The notes below the pieces were generated by a model. The model was not told where the DNA came from. It saw only the letters and a list, made by a program, of their open reading frames with translations, and searched no databases. 64,000 nt of DNA. Source: CBDBND01 sp965262665 (GTDB lineage Bacteria > Pseudomonadota > Alphaproteobacteria > Rhodospirillales > Rhodospirillaceae). Below are positions 8,203 through 16,712 of the stretch, one piece after another. The translations under genes and the position numbers were made by a program. The first letter of the stretch is position 1. Each line of letters opens with the position of its first letter. Where the stretch lies: assembly GCA_965262665.1 (NCBI GenBank), contig CBDHFR010000004.1, positions 3,596,001-3,660,000 of the forward strand, given 5' to 3'.

Positions 8203-8454
8203 ATGGAAGTGGTTGTAGCAGTTCTAAAAGTTGTAAATGTAGCTGTCATAATTCTTTTTGGTATAACAGGCGCTGGCGCTGTTCTAACTATCAATCCTAA
8301 CGCCCAAGACCTTGTTCTGTTGGGGGCTCTGTTTGGAATTTTGTTTGGTGTTATAGCGGTTGGCTACCTCATGGTATTCTTGTCAATGTATGAAACTTTG
8401 AAGGCCATCCAATCATCCCTAAAAGCCTCAATTAGAAAAGAGCCCCACTTATAG
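8203..8454 (+). CDS. Small two-helix membrane protein, 83 aa
   Basis: Two hydrophobic segments, VVVAVLKVVNVAVIILFGITG and LVLLGALFGILFGVIAVGYLM, are joined by a short polar loop (NPNAQD), with a basic amphipathic tail (LKAIQSSLKASIRKEPH). AAAGGGGT lies 6 nt before ATG. No family recognised; a short transmembrane accessory protein. Confidence 0.55.
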   Translation: MEVVVAVLKVVNVAVIILFGITGAGAVLTINPNAQDLVLLGALFGILFGVIAVGYLMVFLSMYETLKAIQSSLKASIRKEPHL

Positions 8455-8536
8455 CCGTCTGTCAAACTTGATTAAGCCTTCAAGCTGTTCAACATCTCTG
8501 CCAACAGCTTTCAATCCTCTGTAAGGTGTCTAACAC

Positions 8537-8663
8537 CATTTCAACCGTCACGACGTTTTCAAACGGGACCGAGCCGCCGCCCTGGCCGAATGGCGTCAAC
8601 TTGTAGCCTGAGTGTCCTCAACTGTAGGTTCTACAGGTCCGATCCAATTAGTCTGACAATGCC
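8537..8663 (+). pseudogene. IS6-type transposase C-terminal relic plus IS end
   Basis: FNRHDVFKRDRAAALAEWRQLVA and a stop at 8609-8611 match the last 23 codons of the fragment at 382-647. The IS end CAATTAGTCTGACAATGCC follows. The relic stops within 10 bp of the stop codon of the converging nuclease-like gene. Confidence 0.7.
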
Positions 8664-8672
8664 TACTACAGC

Positions 8673-10124
8673 TCATTCCATGCGTTTAAGAAATGCCGGT
8701 AGCTCTATCAACTCTGTGTGTTTGTTACCCGGTATAGGTAGCTTTACAGGGCCTTGTTTGGTTTTTTTTTCTTCAACTTCGGTCTGGCGTTGCCCTTCGT
8801 CTGACTCTGACGGGCTGAGTTCTTTTAATTGTTTACTTGTAATTGGTTTTGGAGGTTTAGGTCGCCACCGTTGAATATACTGTCCCACATTGTCATAAAA
8901 TAATGGTATAGCTGACTCCAGGTCTTCAACAAAGGTTCTTCTTCCAGAAAACCGTCTGGGGTTGTCAACAGCAAGAGACACTCTGAATGCTCTGGGTGCC
9001 GTTTTGGGTCCTACCGTCAGTATTGATAGAGAATCTTGTCTTAGCTCGGACAAACTTCGAGTGGTATCGACGGCTCTTGATGGCCATATTGCACTGATGG
9101 ATACGCCGTCTATTTCAGAATTGTTAAGCTGTTTCAGAATCCAATTTATCCGCGCTTTTCCAGTGGCCCTATCTGCTGGTGCGTCTATCGTCATTGACAA
9201 GTGCATGATTCTACTCTTCAGGTCTGCTTCAATATGAATGTCCGAAGCAGCGTCGGGAATTGCGATAATGCCTACCAGTGTTTGTTCTTTTTCAAAATGG
9301 TCGATTTCATCGGCCAAACGGGATGCCATGTCCTTCTGGTGTTTTCTGCTAATACGAACTGATACCGGTCTACCTAAATGTTGGCTTAAACCCAAAGCTA
9401 TATGCCGCAGTTCCTGATGCCAAGCCGCGATAACCGCGGTAGCTTCGTTCCTAGATCCTTTTAATGATCCTCCGCTTCGCAGCGTATCATTGACGCTCTT
9501 CCACTCCGCAGGCATTCGGTCAAATGCAACGACGCCAGCGGTATCATGGGAGAAGAATCGAATAAACTCTCTAAGAATAAAAGCTTGATCCGGATTGGTC
9601 AGAACTTTGTTTTCCTGCAAGAGAATTGCTTCGGTGAGGATGTAGGTCCAGGACCAATGAAACAGGCCAGTCTTTTTAGTCAGTGCCTTGTTGACTGATA
9701 GTGGATGGTGATCTGGAAGTGTAGCGAACTGATTTGATATCGTTATTAGGACGTCGACCCCATTGGTTCTCGCTAATCGTAGGTACCGTTCAACTTGTTC
9801 TTTCGATAGTCCAGCTGAGCCGATTTTCGCTTCGATCAAAGCTGTCCAAACATTGTTCCCTGTTCGCAACCTCACAAGTCCATCGGGCCTGTCTTTGACA
9901 GATGGGTCATGGTCTTTCAGAACAACCCCAGTGTAGGTGTCTATGGCTGTGCGCGGACCGATTCTCTGTCCGACAGTTGAAAAGACCGATTGGGCAAACT
10001 GAGGAATTGCTGTCAACGTTGCTAAGAAGACTGATGTTGCTCTCTGCTCCTTGCTGGTATCGGCAACCACTGGAATAAGGCGAGCGATTTCGCCGGAAGA
10101 AAGACCGCTTGGAAGGTCGCTCAT
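8673..10124 (-). CDS. PD-(D/E)XK nuclease-superfamily-like protein, 483 aa
   Basis: Residues about 60-130 read as a PD-(D/E)XK core: VVLKDHDP..DRPDGLVRLRTGNNVWTALIEAKIG, with the Asp of RPDG and the E-A-K of the next strand in the spacing of the D...ExK active site, followed by the EQVERYLRLARTNGVDVLITISN helix and strand. The rest (helical, then alpha/beta with IIAIPDAAS) is not recognised; the last 60 residues are basic and disordered. No signal peptide. Family function unknown; a stand-alone nuclease in accessory DNA is compatible with a defence or mobile-element role, but that is inference. Confidence 0.6.
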   Translation of the reverse strand: MSDLPSGLSSGEIARLIPVVADTSKEQRATSVFLATLTAIPQFAQSVFSTVGQRIGPRTAIDTYTGVVLKDHDPSVKDRPDGLVRLRTGNNVWTALIEAKIGSAGLSKEQVERYLRLARTNGVDVLITISNQFATLPDHHPLSVNKALTKKTGLFHWSWTYILTEAILLQENKVLTNPDQAFILREFIRFFSHDTAGVVAFDRMPAEWKSVNDTLRSGGSLKGSRNEATAVIAAWHQELRHIALGLSQHLGRPVSVRISRKHQKDMASRLADEIDHFEKEQTLVGIIAIPDAASDIHIEADLKSRIMHLSMTIDAPADRATGKARINWILKQLNNSEIDGVSISAIWPSRAVDTTRSLSELRQDSLSILTVGPKTAPRAFRVSLAVDNPRRFSGRRTFVEDLESAIPLFYDNVGQYIQRWRPKPPKPITSKQLKELSPSESDEGQRQTEVEEKKTKQGPVKLPIPGNKHTELIELPAFLKRME

Positions 10125-10420
10125 GGTCGTACTCTACCTCTCAACTTGAACCAGTTGGGCCATTTCAATTTAGTTTGTCATCAGGAAACTATGCCTCAAG
10201 GATTAAGAGGATTAGTTAAATCCCTAGTCATTGTGGTTCTGTGTGCAACTTTATCTCCATCAAGGCATGCAAATCAAACATGTAGCATATCGATCAGTGT
10301 TGAATCCGCACGCCGACTCATAGCCAAATCCTCCGTTAAGAAACTTACCTCTATGTTCTAATTAGTCTGACGACGGACATTCTTGCGCCCATAAAATCTC
10401 CGCGCGCAATCAGTTGCACT

Positions 10421-10492
10421 GGCATTGTCAGACTAACTGGGTCAGACTCTAGAACCTACAATTGAGGATTCTTGGCCTGCAAGTTGATGCCT
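10421..10492 (-). repeat. IS6-type end relic, inverted
   Basis: GGCATTGTCAGACTAACTGG, then AGAACCTACAATTGAGGA and GCCTGCAAGTTGATGCC, is the reverse complement of the element ends at 8590-8663 and 37920-37988. No transposase codons remain. A second scrap, ATTAGTCTGACGACGG, lies at 10361. The rest of 10125-10566 carries no convincing gene. Confidence 0.6.
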
Positions 10493-12002
10493 CGACTTTG
10501 TCAGATTAAATCGGGTTTCATCGCGAATAGATGATCTTCGTTAGTAACATTTGAAGAAGATATCGGTTAGTGACCCTTTGGAGCAAAACTACCATCATCT
10601 TTCTGCACCAACTCTATAACCTTTCCCTTATCATCAATCATCACTGGCCCGTTGTAGCCTTTCAGGAGAGTTTCGAGTGTTGCTTTCTGAGCATCCAATA
10701 TCGCGTCCAATTTAGCATCTCTTTCGTTCTCTTTTGCCTCGTCTCTATCCGTTTTCAGTTTAGCGATCCGATCTAATTCTTCCCTTTCCCAAGCTTTGGA
10801 CAAGCCGGTAGATGCCACTTCATCTTTAAAGGTCTCGGGATTCATCTGAATGTAATGCTGCTCAAACATGAACATGGATGTGCCCATATACTTTGCGAGT
10901 GAAGCCAGCGGCACTTCTCCTTCTGCCGCTTTTTGCGTAGCGTAAAAATGACGCAAGCTATACAGCGTGTATGGTCTGCCCAAAGGGTCCTGAACGAGAG
11001 ACGGTTCGTCAGGTTGCCGTTCGCGTTCTAAGGCCTCAAGCATTCGAGCAAATTGTTTTTCAATATTTTTGGAGACGCCCCCATCGGGCCGCCGGAAAAT
11101 AAACCGACCACTTGTTGCTTTAGAAAGTTCCCCAATCGGAACATCATCGAACCGATCTCTATGCATGTTCTCTACATAGAAGTATCCAACGCTATCCGTG
11201 AATGTAATGCGGGGACCTGTCTTTCCCTCCTGAACGGCAATGCTATAGACGACGTGTTTGGTCCCTTTGAGGGACACGCCTAACACGTGCTCAAACCTGA
11301 GGGTCTCAGCTTCAAGTCCAGGGCGTAAACCTGTGTGGGCGATGAAAAGCGCGTAGTTATAGAGAAGCCATCTGTTCTGCTTTGATTTTATCGTTCGTTT
11401 CCCGTTTCGAGCCCACTTCAGACCCTGCTCCCGGATCATCTCAACTTGCTTATAAGAAAATGCGGGTCTCCGCATATCCTCCTTGTTTTTGCCTCGACGG
11501 CCCTCGTTCTTGATCGGTGGGATTTGGCCTTCTGTGATGTATTCCCGTTCGTGGGCAAACTTGAAAACCTGACGGAGGTAAGACCTGTACTTGTTTAGGG
11601 TCAGCCAACTCACACCCCGTGACGATGTGTCTTCTACATGCTCAAGGAAGCCCTCGATATCTTTCTTGCGAATTGAAGCAATATTCTTGGTGCTGAAATA
11701 GGGTTCTGCCTGATTGACGAGGAAGTTTGAAATGGTCTGATAGTTCGCTTCAGAGAAATTGCCCGCCTGAGCCTGACGTTTCTTCCGTTTCAAATACTCT
11801 TTACCAACCTGAGAGAAGGACTTCTCAATTACTGAAAGCCCTTCTTCATGGCGTAGCTGAAGGCGGTCATGTTCCCGAAAGGCCAAACGCTTGGCTGCTT
11901 CGAAATCGGTCCTCTTCGTTGACCTACGGGTATGTTTATCGTCGTGTCCTGGCAGAACGATGCGGTATTGCCAGTACGGCGATATATCAGTGTCGAGCCT
12001 TA

Positions 12003-12909
12003 GAGGCCGTTTCGAAAGGGGTTGAGTGGCCGGTGTCGATGTGATTCCAGGAAGGTTGCTGAAACCGATCTGGAGCCGCCATGTGGACGCCGACCACCCG
12101 AGAGCAGCATAGCCGCAAGGCGCTGCGTTATCAGACTGATTTGACCGCTGCGGAGTGGGTTGTGATCGAGCCTCATTTGCCTCCGGCTCATGGCACGGGA
12201 CGGCCCCGGTCATGGCCGATGCGAGAGATCGTCAACGGCATTTTCTACGTGATGCGGGCTGGCTGCCCTTGGCGCTTGCTGCCAAGCGATTTACCACCGT
12301 GGGGCACGATCTATCGCTGGTTCGCTAAGTTCCGCGACGACGGCCTCCTTGAGAAGATCAACCACTTTCTGGTCATGGCCGATCGCGAGCGGGTCGGACG
12401 CGAGGCCAGCCCGAGCGGCGCGATTATCGACAGCCAGAGCGTCAAGACGACCGAGGCTGGTGGCCCCCGCGGCTACGATGCGGGCAAGAAGATCAAGGGG
12501 CGCAAGCGCCACGCGCTGGTCGACACCGACGGGCGCGGCCTCGTGCTCGAGGCGCATCCGGCGAGTATCCAGGACCGCGATGGTGGCGGGCCGCTGCTGT
12601 GCGCCTCACGCGGCTCGTTTCCGTTCATCGAGAAGGTCTTTGCCGACAGCGGCTACGCCGGCGAGAAGGTCGCCACGGCCACCATGATCGCCGTCGAGAT
12701 CGTGCGCAAAAGCCCCGATCAGGTCGGCTTCGCCGTCCAACCGCGCCGCTGGGTCGTGGAGCGCTTCTTCGCCTGGATCAACCGCAACCGGCGACTGGCA
12801 AAGGACTTCGAGGCCACCATCGCCTCGGCCCGCGCCTTCCTCTACGCCGCCTCCGTCATGCTCCTCGTCCGCAGATTGGCCCGAGCCGCATGACTTTCGA
12901 AACCGACTC
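12003..12909 (+). mobile_element. IS5-family element (IS1031-like), copy 1, 907 bp
   Basis: Imperfect terminal repeats GAGGCCGTTTCGAAAG and (complement) GAGTCGGTTTCGAAAG, flanked by a 3-bp TTA duplication (12000-12002, 12910-12912). TNA duplications are typical of the IS1031 group. Identical in length to the copies at 42185-43091 and 49699-50605. It disrupts the integrase. Confidence 0.95.
12081..12893 (+). CDS. IS5-family transposase
   Basis: 270 aa, intact. N-terminal DUF4096-like segment (YQTDLTAAEWVVIEPHLPP, MREIVNGIFYVMRAGCPWRLLP), then the DDE core: IIDSQSVKTTEAGG (Asp), FADSGYAGEK (Asp) and RRWVVERFFAWINRNRRLAKDFE (Glu). Likely active, since three near-identical copies with clean target duplications are present in 38 kb. 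Differs from copy 2 at one residue (TAAEW versus TDAEW). Over much of its length a long antisense ORF is open; I treat that as a shadow. Confidence 0.95.
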   Translation: MWTPTTREQHSRKALRYQTDLTAAEWVVIEPHLPPAHGTGRPRSWPMREIVNGIFYVMRAGCPWRLLPSDLPPWGTIYRWFAKFRDDGLLEKINHFLVMADRERVGREASPSGAIIDSQSVKTTEAGGPRGYDAGKKIKGRKRHALVDTDGRGLVLEAHPASIQDRDGGGPLLCASRGSFPFIEKVFADSGYAGEKVATATMIAVEIVRKSPDQVGFAVQPRRWVVERFFAWINRNRRLAKDFEATIASARAFLYAASVMLLVRRLARAA

Positions 12910-13107
12910 TTAGACGGACCTGCCCATCACGTAGCGAGCGATTGTCAGCCATCACGTTCCAGTTTGTACGATCTTTGTACGAAACCCATGCGGAAGGGTG
13001 TTCGGAGCCAGTTTGAACGGAGTTTGAACGGGAATTATAGGGAGATCAAACACTTTTTATTCAATAAAAACAGCTATTTAGGAGATCATGGTTATTCATT
13101 TGTTATG

Positions 13108-13139
13108 TTTTAAGTCCGTTGCGTCTACCAATTCCGCCA
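13108..13139 (-). other. tRNA-Leu 5' fragment, probable att scar
   Basis: On the minus strand this 32-nt stretch reproduces tRNA-Leu positions from GGCGGAATTGG through the anticodon loop CTTAAAA. 28 nt are identical to 7585-7612 of the intact tRNA, then it continues as an intronless anticodon loop instead of the group I intron. It lies 156 bp upstream of the integrase start, the usual place for an att site of a tRNA-targeting tyrosine integrase. It is inverted relative to the intact tRNA, so the two are not simple attL/attR. Confidence 0.7.
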
Positions 13140-13200
13140 GGAGGGCATCACTGTCCCTAGGTACCTGTTCACGCAAATCACCGCAATGTCATTCGCGCCG

Positions 13201-13923
13201 TCACTCTTCTGGGATCAAGGGCAGGCTATCGTCTGTGGCATGGAAGGTTTTGTTGAGGCAGCGCGCTTGCCGAAGACAACCGACCGCCAGCCGCGCGGCA
13301 TCGGCCCGAGTCACGGGTCCAAGGACAGGTGTTTCTTCCATGATGGCCGTGCCCGTTTCCGGTTTGTCGTGAACGGTGCCCAAACGGATGAACGTGTAGG
13401 GTGTGCCACCGGCCTTGATGATGTCTTCGGTCTTACCCCGGTCCTCATATGTCCGACGGAATTCTTCATAGAATTGGGGCGGAATGGTTGCTTTGCTATC
13501 GCCGGCGCCTGTGGCGCTGAAAAGAATGATTTGGGATAGCTCTTCGTCTTTACTTGCAGCGTTGATGTTCTTCTCACCGATAACATAAGGACTAGATTCG
13601 CCGGGCCGCAAAGCGATGGTATTGATCACGACATCGGTGTTATGATCATCAAACGCAGCTTTCACGCTGGCCGCATCCATGAGGTCGCCAACGACATAAT
13701 CCACATCCATTCCATCCAAACGGCTACGGTCGGACGTGGGACGAACAAACACGACGACATCTTCGCCTTTGGCAACAAGGTCAGACACCATTTCCGAACC
13801 GAGCCGGCCTGTTCCACCAAAAACCATGACACTTGCCGCACTCACATCGGCCGGCATCACTACAAGACACAGAAAAAGACAGAAGTGTGCCAATCGAAAA
13901 ATTTGTGCTGTCATGTTTTTCAC
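13201..13923 (-). CDS. Exported NAD(P)-binding NmrA-like / atypical SDR protein
   Basis: 240 aa. An N-terminal signal peptide (FRLAHFCLFLCLVVMPADVSAAS) precedes a Rossmann fold: SVMVFGGTGRLGSEMVSDL with the GGxGxxG dinucleotide loop, VVFVRPTS after strand 2 (NADP-type Arg), VVGDLMDAASV, and INTIALRPGE. There is no YxxxK catalytic pair, so it belongs to the atypical/NmrA-like class, which may sense or reduce rather than dehydrogenate. Periplasmic location of a nucleotide-binding fold is unusual; the hydrophobic N-terminus might also be a membrane anchor. It is convergent with nothing; the next gene upstream is 94 bp away. Confidence 0.75.
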   Translation of the reverse strand: MKNMTAQIFRLAHFCLFLCLVVMPADVSAASVMVFGGTGRLGSEMVSDLVAKGEDVVVFVRPTSDRSRLDGMDVDYVVGDLMDAASVKAAFDDHNTDVVINTIALRPGESSPYVIGEKNINAASKDEELSQIILFSATGAGDSKATIPPQFYEEFRRTYEDRGKTEDIIKAGGTPYTFIRLGTVHDKPETGTAIMEETPVLGPVTRADAARLAVGCLRQARCLNKTFHATDDSLPLIPEE

Positions 13924-14016
13924 TTATCCAAACGTTTAGATCTTTTGCAGGCACCCCATCGATGGGTCAGACGGGGCAATGTGTTTAGGGTCGTGTCTTT
14001 CTAATTATTCTAATTT

Positions 14017-14787
14017 TCAAACTTCAAGCTCGTGATCAACCGCGCAGGTTTTGCCTAAGCTCTCAATGACCTCAACCACTTTATCAATCGTCCGATCAAT
14101 CTGTTCGCCGACCGTACCTTTGGCGACGACCGTGAGTCCGATCTTGCCGGCCCGGAAAAAAGGATAACTGCCAATGTCCACATCCGGAAAGTCGGATTGA
14201 ATTTCAGTCAGAGCATCCGCCAAGTCGCCTTCACCCATATGCGCTTCGACATAGCGGGACAGGACGGGCACACCGTGGGCCAGGTCTGCCTCAACGGAGT
14301 CGAACATGGCGCGGGCAATGGCGGGCACGCCGGCCACGACAAACACGTTCTCTTTTCTAAAACCCGGCGCAGACGTCACTCGCGTTTCTATGGGTTCGGC
14401 ACCTTGCGGAATGTTCGCCATTTTCAGCCGCGCGGCATTAAGTTTGTCGCCGTAATACCGCTCCATTTTTTCAACCGACGGCTCGTGTCGCGCCAGCTCC
14501 ACTCCAAAAGCTTTGGCTACTGAAGCAGCCGTGATGTCGTCGTGGGTCGGACCAATACCACCGGTGGTGAAGACGTAAGTGACCTTGGTCCGCATTGCAT
14601 TGACGGCGTCGACAATTTCACTTTCCACATCCGGAACGACACGCACCTCAATGAGCGGAATCCCGATTCTACCCAGAGAAGATGCAAAAAATTGAATGTT
14701 GGCGTCCTGTGTCCGTCCGGAAAGAATTTCATTGCCGATGATAATCAGCGCTGCAGTGGGCGAATAAGCGGTCTGTGTCTCTGCCAT
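14017..14787 (-). CDS. CinA-like molybdopterin-binding domain protein
   Basis: 256 aa of the MoCF-biosynthesis/CinA N-terminal type: AALIIIGNEILSGRTQDAN at the start, FTTGGIGPTHDDITAASVAKAFG (the GGxGPTxDD signature) at about residue 75, and VFVVAGVPAIARAMF (GVPxxM-like). The nicotinamide-deamidase half of full CinA is absent, as in many alphaproteobacterial homologues annotated as competence/damage-inducible protein A-like. Cytoplasmic. Transcribed in the same direction as mutT and argJ upstream, 40 bp apart from mutT, so the three probably form an operon. Confidence 0.88.
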   Translation of the reverse strand: MAETQTAYSPTAALIIIGNEILSGRTQDANIQFFASSLGRIGIPLIEVRVVPDVESEIVDAVNAMRTKVTYVFTTGGIGPTHDDITAASVAKAFGVELARHEPSVEKMERYYGDKLNAARLKMANIPQGAEPIETRVTSAPGFRKENVFVVAGVPAIARAMFDSVEADLAHGVPVLSRYVEAHMGEGDLADALTEIQSDFPDVDIGSYPFFRAGKIGLTVVAKGTVGEQIDRTIDKVVEVIESLGKTCAVDHELEV

Positions 14788-14827
14788 GACGGCACTCTAG
14801 GGACGCACCCAAATAGGTGCAATGTCT

Positions 14828-15229
14828 TCACAGTTGTTTTTGCAATACAGGGATTAAGGGCGTATCCGCCGGCGGCATGGAGCAGGTGTCTAAGTCTTTC
14901 GGTGCCACCCAAGCCATGGCCTGTCCTTCTCTGGCCGTAAGGTTTCCGGTCCACGACCGGCACAGGAACAGCGGCATCAGAAGATGAAACGAGTCATAGG
15001 TGTGAGACGCGAAAGTTAGTGGTTCCAAATCGTCTTGATTAACCTGCAGGTTCAGTTCTTCCGCCAATTCCCGGATGAGAGACGCTTCCGGTGTCTCGTT
15101 CTTCTCAACTTTACCGCCCGGGAATTCCCACAGTCCAGCCATGGATTTGCCGGCGGGACGCTGAGTGAGAAGTATTTCACCCCGGTCATTGACAATGACG
15201 GCCGCGCTCACGGTTATGGTTTTGGTCAC
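14828..15229 (-). CDS. mutT: MutT-type Nudix hydrolase (8-oxo-dGTP diphosphatase)
   Basis: 133 aa. The Nudix box GGKVEKNETPEASLIRELAEEL is complete except that the terminal Gly of the consensus is Asn (LNL); the RELAEE metal ligands are intact. The preceding VIVNDRGEILLTQRPAGKSMAGLWEFPGG is the MutT substrate-side signature. It should hydrolyse 8-oxo-(d)GTP and so limit transversion mutations. 16 bp separate it from argJ upstream. The argJ-mutT pairing next to secA is a conserved alphaproteobacterial arrangement. Confidence 0.92.
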   Translation of the reverse strand: MTKTITVSAAVIVNDRGEILLTQRPAGKSMAGLWEFPGGKVEKNETPEASLIRELAEELNLQVNQDDLEPLTFASHTYDSFHLLMPLFLCRSWTGNLTAREGQAMAWVAPKDLDTCSMPPADTPLIPVLQKQL

Positions 15230-15245
15230 AAGATTGATCGCCGGA

Positions 15246-16478
15246 TTACGTCCGGTAAGAGCCGTTGATGTCGATATAGCCGTGGGTCATGTCGCAGGTC
15301 CAGACGGTCGCCTGGCCTGAGCCGATGCCAATATCGATTTCAATAAAGATGTTCCGGCCTTTCATATGTTCGGCGACGGGCGTCTCGTCATAGCCTGGGA
15401 CGGGCTCGCCGTTCGTCGCGACCTGAACACCTCCGATAGCAATGGACAACGTGTCCCGGTCCGCTGCTTCACCCGCTTTGCCGACGGCCATGACGACCCG
15501 GCCCCAATTGGCATCTTCTCCAGCAATCGCAGTTTTTACCAGCGGCGAGTTGCCCACTGCCAAACCAATCCGTCGTGCCGCATCATCATGCTCGGCACCC
15601 GAGATTTGTATTTCGACAAACTTCTGCGCTCCTTCCCCGTCCTTGACCACTTGCTGTGCGAGATCGATCAATAGGGAATTCAAAGCCTCGACAAAGGGTT
15701 GCAACCGCGGATCGTCAGAATCGGTGACCGGATTGTGGTCTGCTTTCCCGGTGGCAAACAAAAGTAAAGTGTCCGATGTGGAGGTATCCCCATCAACGGT
15801 TATGGCGTTGAAGCTCTTATCCGCTCCTTGCTCAATCAGCGTTTGCAGAACAGCACGCGGCAAGGTGGCGTCCGTCATGACATAGGCCAGCATGGTCGCC
15901 ATGTCGGGCGCGATCATCCCTGATCCTTTGGCGATGCCTGCCACTGTGACGGGCACGTCATCAATCGCCGTCGCGCGCGAACTCCCTTTCGCAAAAGTAT
16001 CTGTCGTCATGATGGCTTTAGCAGCATTTTCCCATGCAGAGTCTGTCAGCGCATTTTTCAGCTCATCAATTCGTACGATAATCCGGTCTTCCAACAGGTA
16101 TTCGCCGATGGTGCCGGTTGAGCTCACAAATACGTCTTCGGCATTGCAAGACAATGCACCAGCAACGGCCTTCGCCGTTTTCTCTACCGCATCACGGCCA
16201 CGCTGACCCGTGAACACGTTCGCATTGTCAGAATTGACGACCAACGCCCGGGCCTGACCATTTGAAAGTGCGTTACGGGACCACTGCACCGGCGCATCTA
16301 AGGTCTTGGACTGTGTCGTCACACCGCCCACAGTTGTGCCCTCATCAAACGTGGCCAGCATGAGATCCAACCGGCCGGCGCGACGGATGCCAGCTTGACA
16401 CGCAGCCAAGCGCACGCCGGAGACCGGCGGCAGGTCGGGGAACCTTTCGGGTTTGAATGGGGAGGGCGGATAATCCAT
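15246..16478 (-). CDS. argJ: Bifunctional glutamate N-acetyltransferase / amino-acid acetyltransferase
   Basis: 410 aa, the usual length. ArgJ recycles acetyl from N-acetylornithine to glutamate and can also use acetyl-CoA (arginine biosynthesis, cytoplasm). Signatures seen: GVRLAACQAGIRR, VVNSDNANVFTGQRG, VSSTGTIGEYL (oxyanion TG pair), and the self-cleavage site KGSGMIAPDMATMLAYVMTDA with nucleophile Thr195. The C-terminus GQATVWTCDMTHGYIDINGSYRT is the conserved end (NxxYRT). It is divergent from secA with 234 bp between the starts. Confidence 0.97.
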   Translation of the reverse strand: MDYPPSPFKPERFPDLPPVSGVRLAACQAGIRRAGRLDLMLATFDEGTTVGGVTTQSKTLDAPVQWSRNALSNGQARALVVNSDNANVFTGQRGRDAVEKTAKAVAGALSCNAEDVFVSSTGTIGEYLLEDRIIVRIDELKNALTDSAWENAAKAIMTTDTFAKGSSRATAIDDVPVTVAGIAKGSGMIAPDMATMLAYVMTDATLPRAVLQTLIEQGADKSFNAITVDGDTSTSDTLLLFATGKADHNPVTDSDDPRLQPFVEALNSLLIDLAQQVVKDGEGAQKFVEIQISGAEHDDAARRIGLAVGNSPLVKTAIAGEDANWGRVVMAVGKAGEAADRDTLSIAIGGVQVATNGEPVPGYDETPVAEHMKGRNIFIEIDIGIGSGQATVWTCDMTHGYIDINGSYRT

Positions 16479-16712
16479 AGGTCTTACCTAACAAGTGGGG
16501 CGGTTCATGGCACAGACGGCACTTTTCGTCCAGATTTCCCGCGTGAAAAATAGCTTTATGGCTCTTCCACTCGGCCGCTTTTACCCCATATAGAGAGAGC
16601 CGGAGCATCAGATCTCCTTGCCCCAATCGTTGACAGGGCCGAGGGGGCTTTCTATGTCTTCGGCGGCGTTTCCTGAGGGGTTCGCCGTCCTGACGTTCTG
16701 CCAGAGGTTTAT

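Larger units (their letters stand above)
10567..12952 (-). pseudogene. Tyrosine recombinase (integrase) split by IS5
   Basis: Removing the IS5 (12003-12909) and one TTA copy restores one frame from ATG 12952: MADNRSLRDGQVRL|RLDTDISPYW and on to the stop at 10567. The protein has an N-terminal SAM-like core-binding domain (YLKRKKRQAQAGNFSEANYQ, WLTLNKYRSYLRQVFKFA) and a catalytic domain with HTGLRPG (Arg I), TLYSLRHFYATQ (HxxR) and FMFEQHY (His/Tyr), so the active-site residues are present. The IS cuts 14 codons after the start, so native translation is lost unless an internal start is used. It is adjacent to a tRNA-Leu fragment at 13108-13139, probably its attachment site. Confidence 0.85.

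Noticed and set aside
10146..10361. 71-aa ORF after the nuclease-like gene
   Set aside because: No RBS, no family features, adjoining IS scraps; coding status unsupported.
12000..12213. Integrase N-terminus rich in Pro/Ser/Gln (548-aa version)
   Set aside because: Those residues are antisense IS5; excising the IS restores another start at 12952.
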